DNA of 64,000 nucleotides from Bosea sp. OAE506 (GTDB lineage Bacteria; Pseudomonadota; Alphaproteobacteria; Rhizobiales; Beijerinckiaceae): NCBI RefSeq assembly GCF_040546595.1, contig NZ_JBEPOB010000001.1, positions 4,651,001 to 4,715,000 of the forward strand, read 5' to 3'. Shown piece by piece: positions 63,070 to 64,000 of this stretch (position 1 is its first letter; each line of letters starts with the position of its first letter). The notes under the pieces were generated by a model. It saw only the letters and a program-made list of their open reading frames with translations, ran no database searches and was not told where the DNA came from. The position numbers and the translations under genes were made by a program.

Positions 63070-63169
63070 GCGCTGAAAAAAGGCCACAATCGCCTTCGCA
63101 ATGCGGCAAGAATGCCGCTTTTCTCCGAATTTACTGATTTTCCAATGCCTTAGCGGGCATCGACCCGCC

Positions 63170-63198
63170 TTGACAGCATCCGGGGCGGGCAATAAAGG
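63170..63198 (+). promoter_or_regulatory. possible promoter of the atp F0 operon
   Basis: TTGACA (63170-63175) is a perfect -35 element. Candidate -10 elements are ATAAAG after 16 bases (63192-63197) or TAAAGG after 17 (63193-63198). It lies about 100 bases before atpI, in the 229-base gap after smc. The -10 is weak. Confidence 0.5.
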
Positions 63199-63298
63199 AG
63201 GCCGTGCTGACGACGGCTCGATGCGCGGGGCGCGGACAGGGATCGTGTGGCTTTTTGCAGGATCGTGGCCATTTCACGATCATGGAGGAGCTGCTGCC

Positions 63299-63649
63299 AT
63301 GACCGAACCCGACAAAAACGCCTCAGACTCGGAGTTGCGCGCAAGACTGGGGTCCCTGAAGACCGCCCTCGGGCGGGCCGAAGGAGCCGAAAAGCCGGGC
63401 GCGAGCCCGGCCGGAGAGGACGGCGCCATGGCTGGCGCGATGTCCTCCGGATTGCGCGCCGCGACGGATCTCGCAGGTGGCATCATCGCAGGCGCCCTGA
63501 TCGGGATGCTGGCAGACCGGTGGCTGGGAACCTCTCCGTTCCTGCTGATCATCTTCCTGGTGATCGGAGCCATGGCTGGTTTGCGCTCCGTCTATCGGCT
63601 CGGTTCGCGTCCGACCTCCGGGTCCAAGGGCGGCGGGACGAAAGACTGA
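63299..63649 (+). CDS. atpI: ATP synthase protein I
   Basis: A 116-residue membrane protein with a hydrophilic N-terminus and two helices (residues about 59-78 and 82-100; GGIIAGALIGMLADRWLG and FLLIIFLVIGAMAG). AtpI helps assemble the c-ring. GGAGGAG lies 9 bases before the ATG at 63299. It opens the F0 operon, followed by atpB after 46 bases. Confidence 0.88.
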   Translation: MTEPDKNASDSELRARLGSLKTALGRAEGAEKPGASPAGEDGAMAGAMSSGLRAATDLAGGIIAGALIGMLADRWLGTSPFLLIIFLVIGAMAGLRSVYRLGSRPTSGSKGGGTKD

Positions 63650-63695
63650 CCGAGGCTGGCGGCCGGAAGGCCGCACGACAAGGGGCTGAAACGAC

Positions 63696-64000
63696 ATGGC
63701 GGCTGGCGGCGGAATCGATCCGATCCACCAATTCGAGATCAAGCCGATCATCGGCTTGCGGCCGTTCGGCCTCGACCTGTCCTTCACCAATGCCTCGCTG
63801 CTGATGGTCGCCATCGTCGCAGTGATCTCGGTGATCATGATCTATGGCTCGAGCCAGCGTTCGGTCGTTCCAGGCCGGCTGCAGTCGCTCGCCGAGATGA
63901 TCTACGAATTCGTCGCCTCCACCGTCACGGGCGTGATGGGCAAGGAAGGCATGACGTTCTTCCCGCTCGTCTTCTCGCTGTTCATGTTCGTGCTCTGCGC
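63696..64000 (+). CDS. atpB: ATP synthase F0 subunit a, cut by window end
   Basis: The first 101 codons of AtpB are visible. It begins MAAGGGIDPIHQFEIKPIIG, a typical alphaproteobacterial opening, followed by a membrane helix (about 29-48, ASLLMVAIVAVISVIMIYG) and a second one starting at the window edge. Subunit a forms the proton half-channels beside the c-ring. Downstream atpE and atpF are expected outside the window. Confidence 0.93.
   Translation, partial: MAAGGGIDPIHQFEIKPIIGLRPFGLDLSFTNASLLMVAIVAVISVIMIYGSSQRSVVPGRLQSLAEMIYEFVASTVTGVMGKEGMTFFPLVFSLFMFVLC

Overview
The window is high-GC, gene-dense chromosomal DNA from an alphaproteobacterium, most likely Hyphomicrobiales (Rhizobiales) and Bosea-like; the genus is inference. 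The signs are a CcrM (GANTC) DNA methyltransferase, a PdhS-type cell-cycle kinase, two phasins, the Hsp20-DUF1150 pair, DUF1236 proteins, ETF-ubiquinone oxidoreductase, a GTTC-N7-GTTC (alphaproteobacterial LexA) box, a tRNA-His with A73, and the order mutY - DUF721 - DsbA - smc. No prophage, transposase, integron or CRISPR array is visible. The accessory signal comes from small metabolic islands and families of palindromic repeats.

Layout. 1-9.6 kb: a cut-off Cache-domain sensor, a DUF1176 protein, a class II aldolase, infC with an ATT start, a GT4 glycosyltransferase, an alpha/beta hydrolase with a TTG start, DUF1150, Hsp20, tRNA-His and two phasins. 9.8-16.3 kb: a PdhS-like kinase, MgtE with a hairpin next to its ribosome site, a glutathione transferase and an EamA transporter. 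16.4-20.5 kb: a LysR regulator run together with a complete TctB-TctA-TctC transporter. 20.7-21.8 kb: two tandem DUF1236 proteins, each with a terminator. 21.8-25.2 kb: upp, URC4 and URC1 on one strand, the core of the URC uracil-degradation pathway, behind a strong promoter followed at once by a terminator-like hairpin. 25.3-26.7 kb: an unrecognised protein whose centre resembles plant IQM calmodulin-binding proteins and which ends in a PxxP tail.

27.3-45.8 kb is mostly housekeeping: glyS/glyQ, two small secreted Tyr-Gly-Pro repeat proteins, a TrmN6-like methyltransferase with DUF2007, a polyprenyl diphosphate synthase, DUF2254, a secreted unknown, ispE (interrupted in frame by a palindromic repeat), a TPR protein, a 35-residue lipoprotein, ETF-QO, an unusual family-4-like UDG, a CioAB/CydAB-type quinol oxidase and a YpfJ-type metallopeptidase. 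45.8-51.9 kb is a catabolic island: a GntR regulator, a fumarylacetoacetase-family hydrolase, an orphan Bug binding protein, a two-subunit molybdenum hydroxylase and a leaderless ModA-like protein, with matching 14-bp palindromes before the regulator and before the operon. 52-64 kb: a GFA enzyme, a secreted ClpP-fold protein, mutY, ccrM, rnhB, a radical SAM protein with a LexA box, a small glycosyltransferase-like protein, a DUF721/DciA protein, a DsbA-like protein, smc, and the start of the ATP synthase F0 operon (atpI, atpB cut by the window end).

Intergenic and one intragenic palindromic repeats (near 22.5, 27.1, 36.5, 55.5, 56.3 and 59.5 kb) fall into at least two related families. The clearest leads are the IQM-like protein, the URC operon with its leader hairpin, the repeat inside ispE, and the operators found for four loci.
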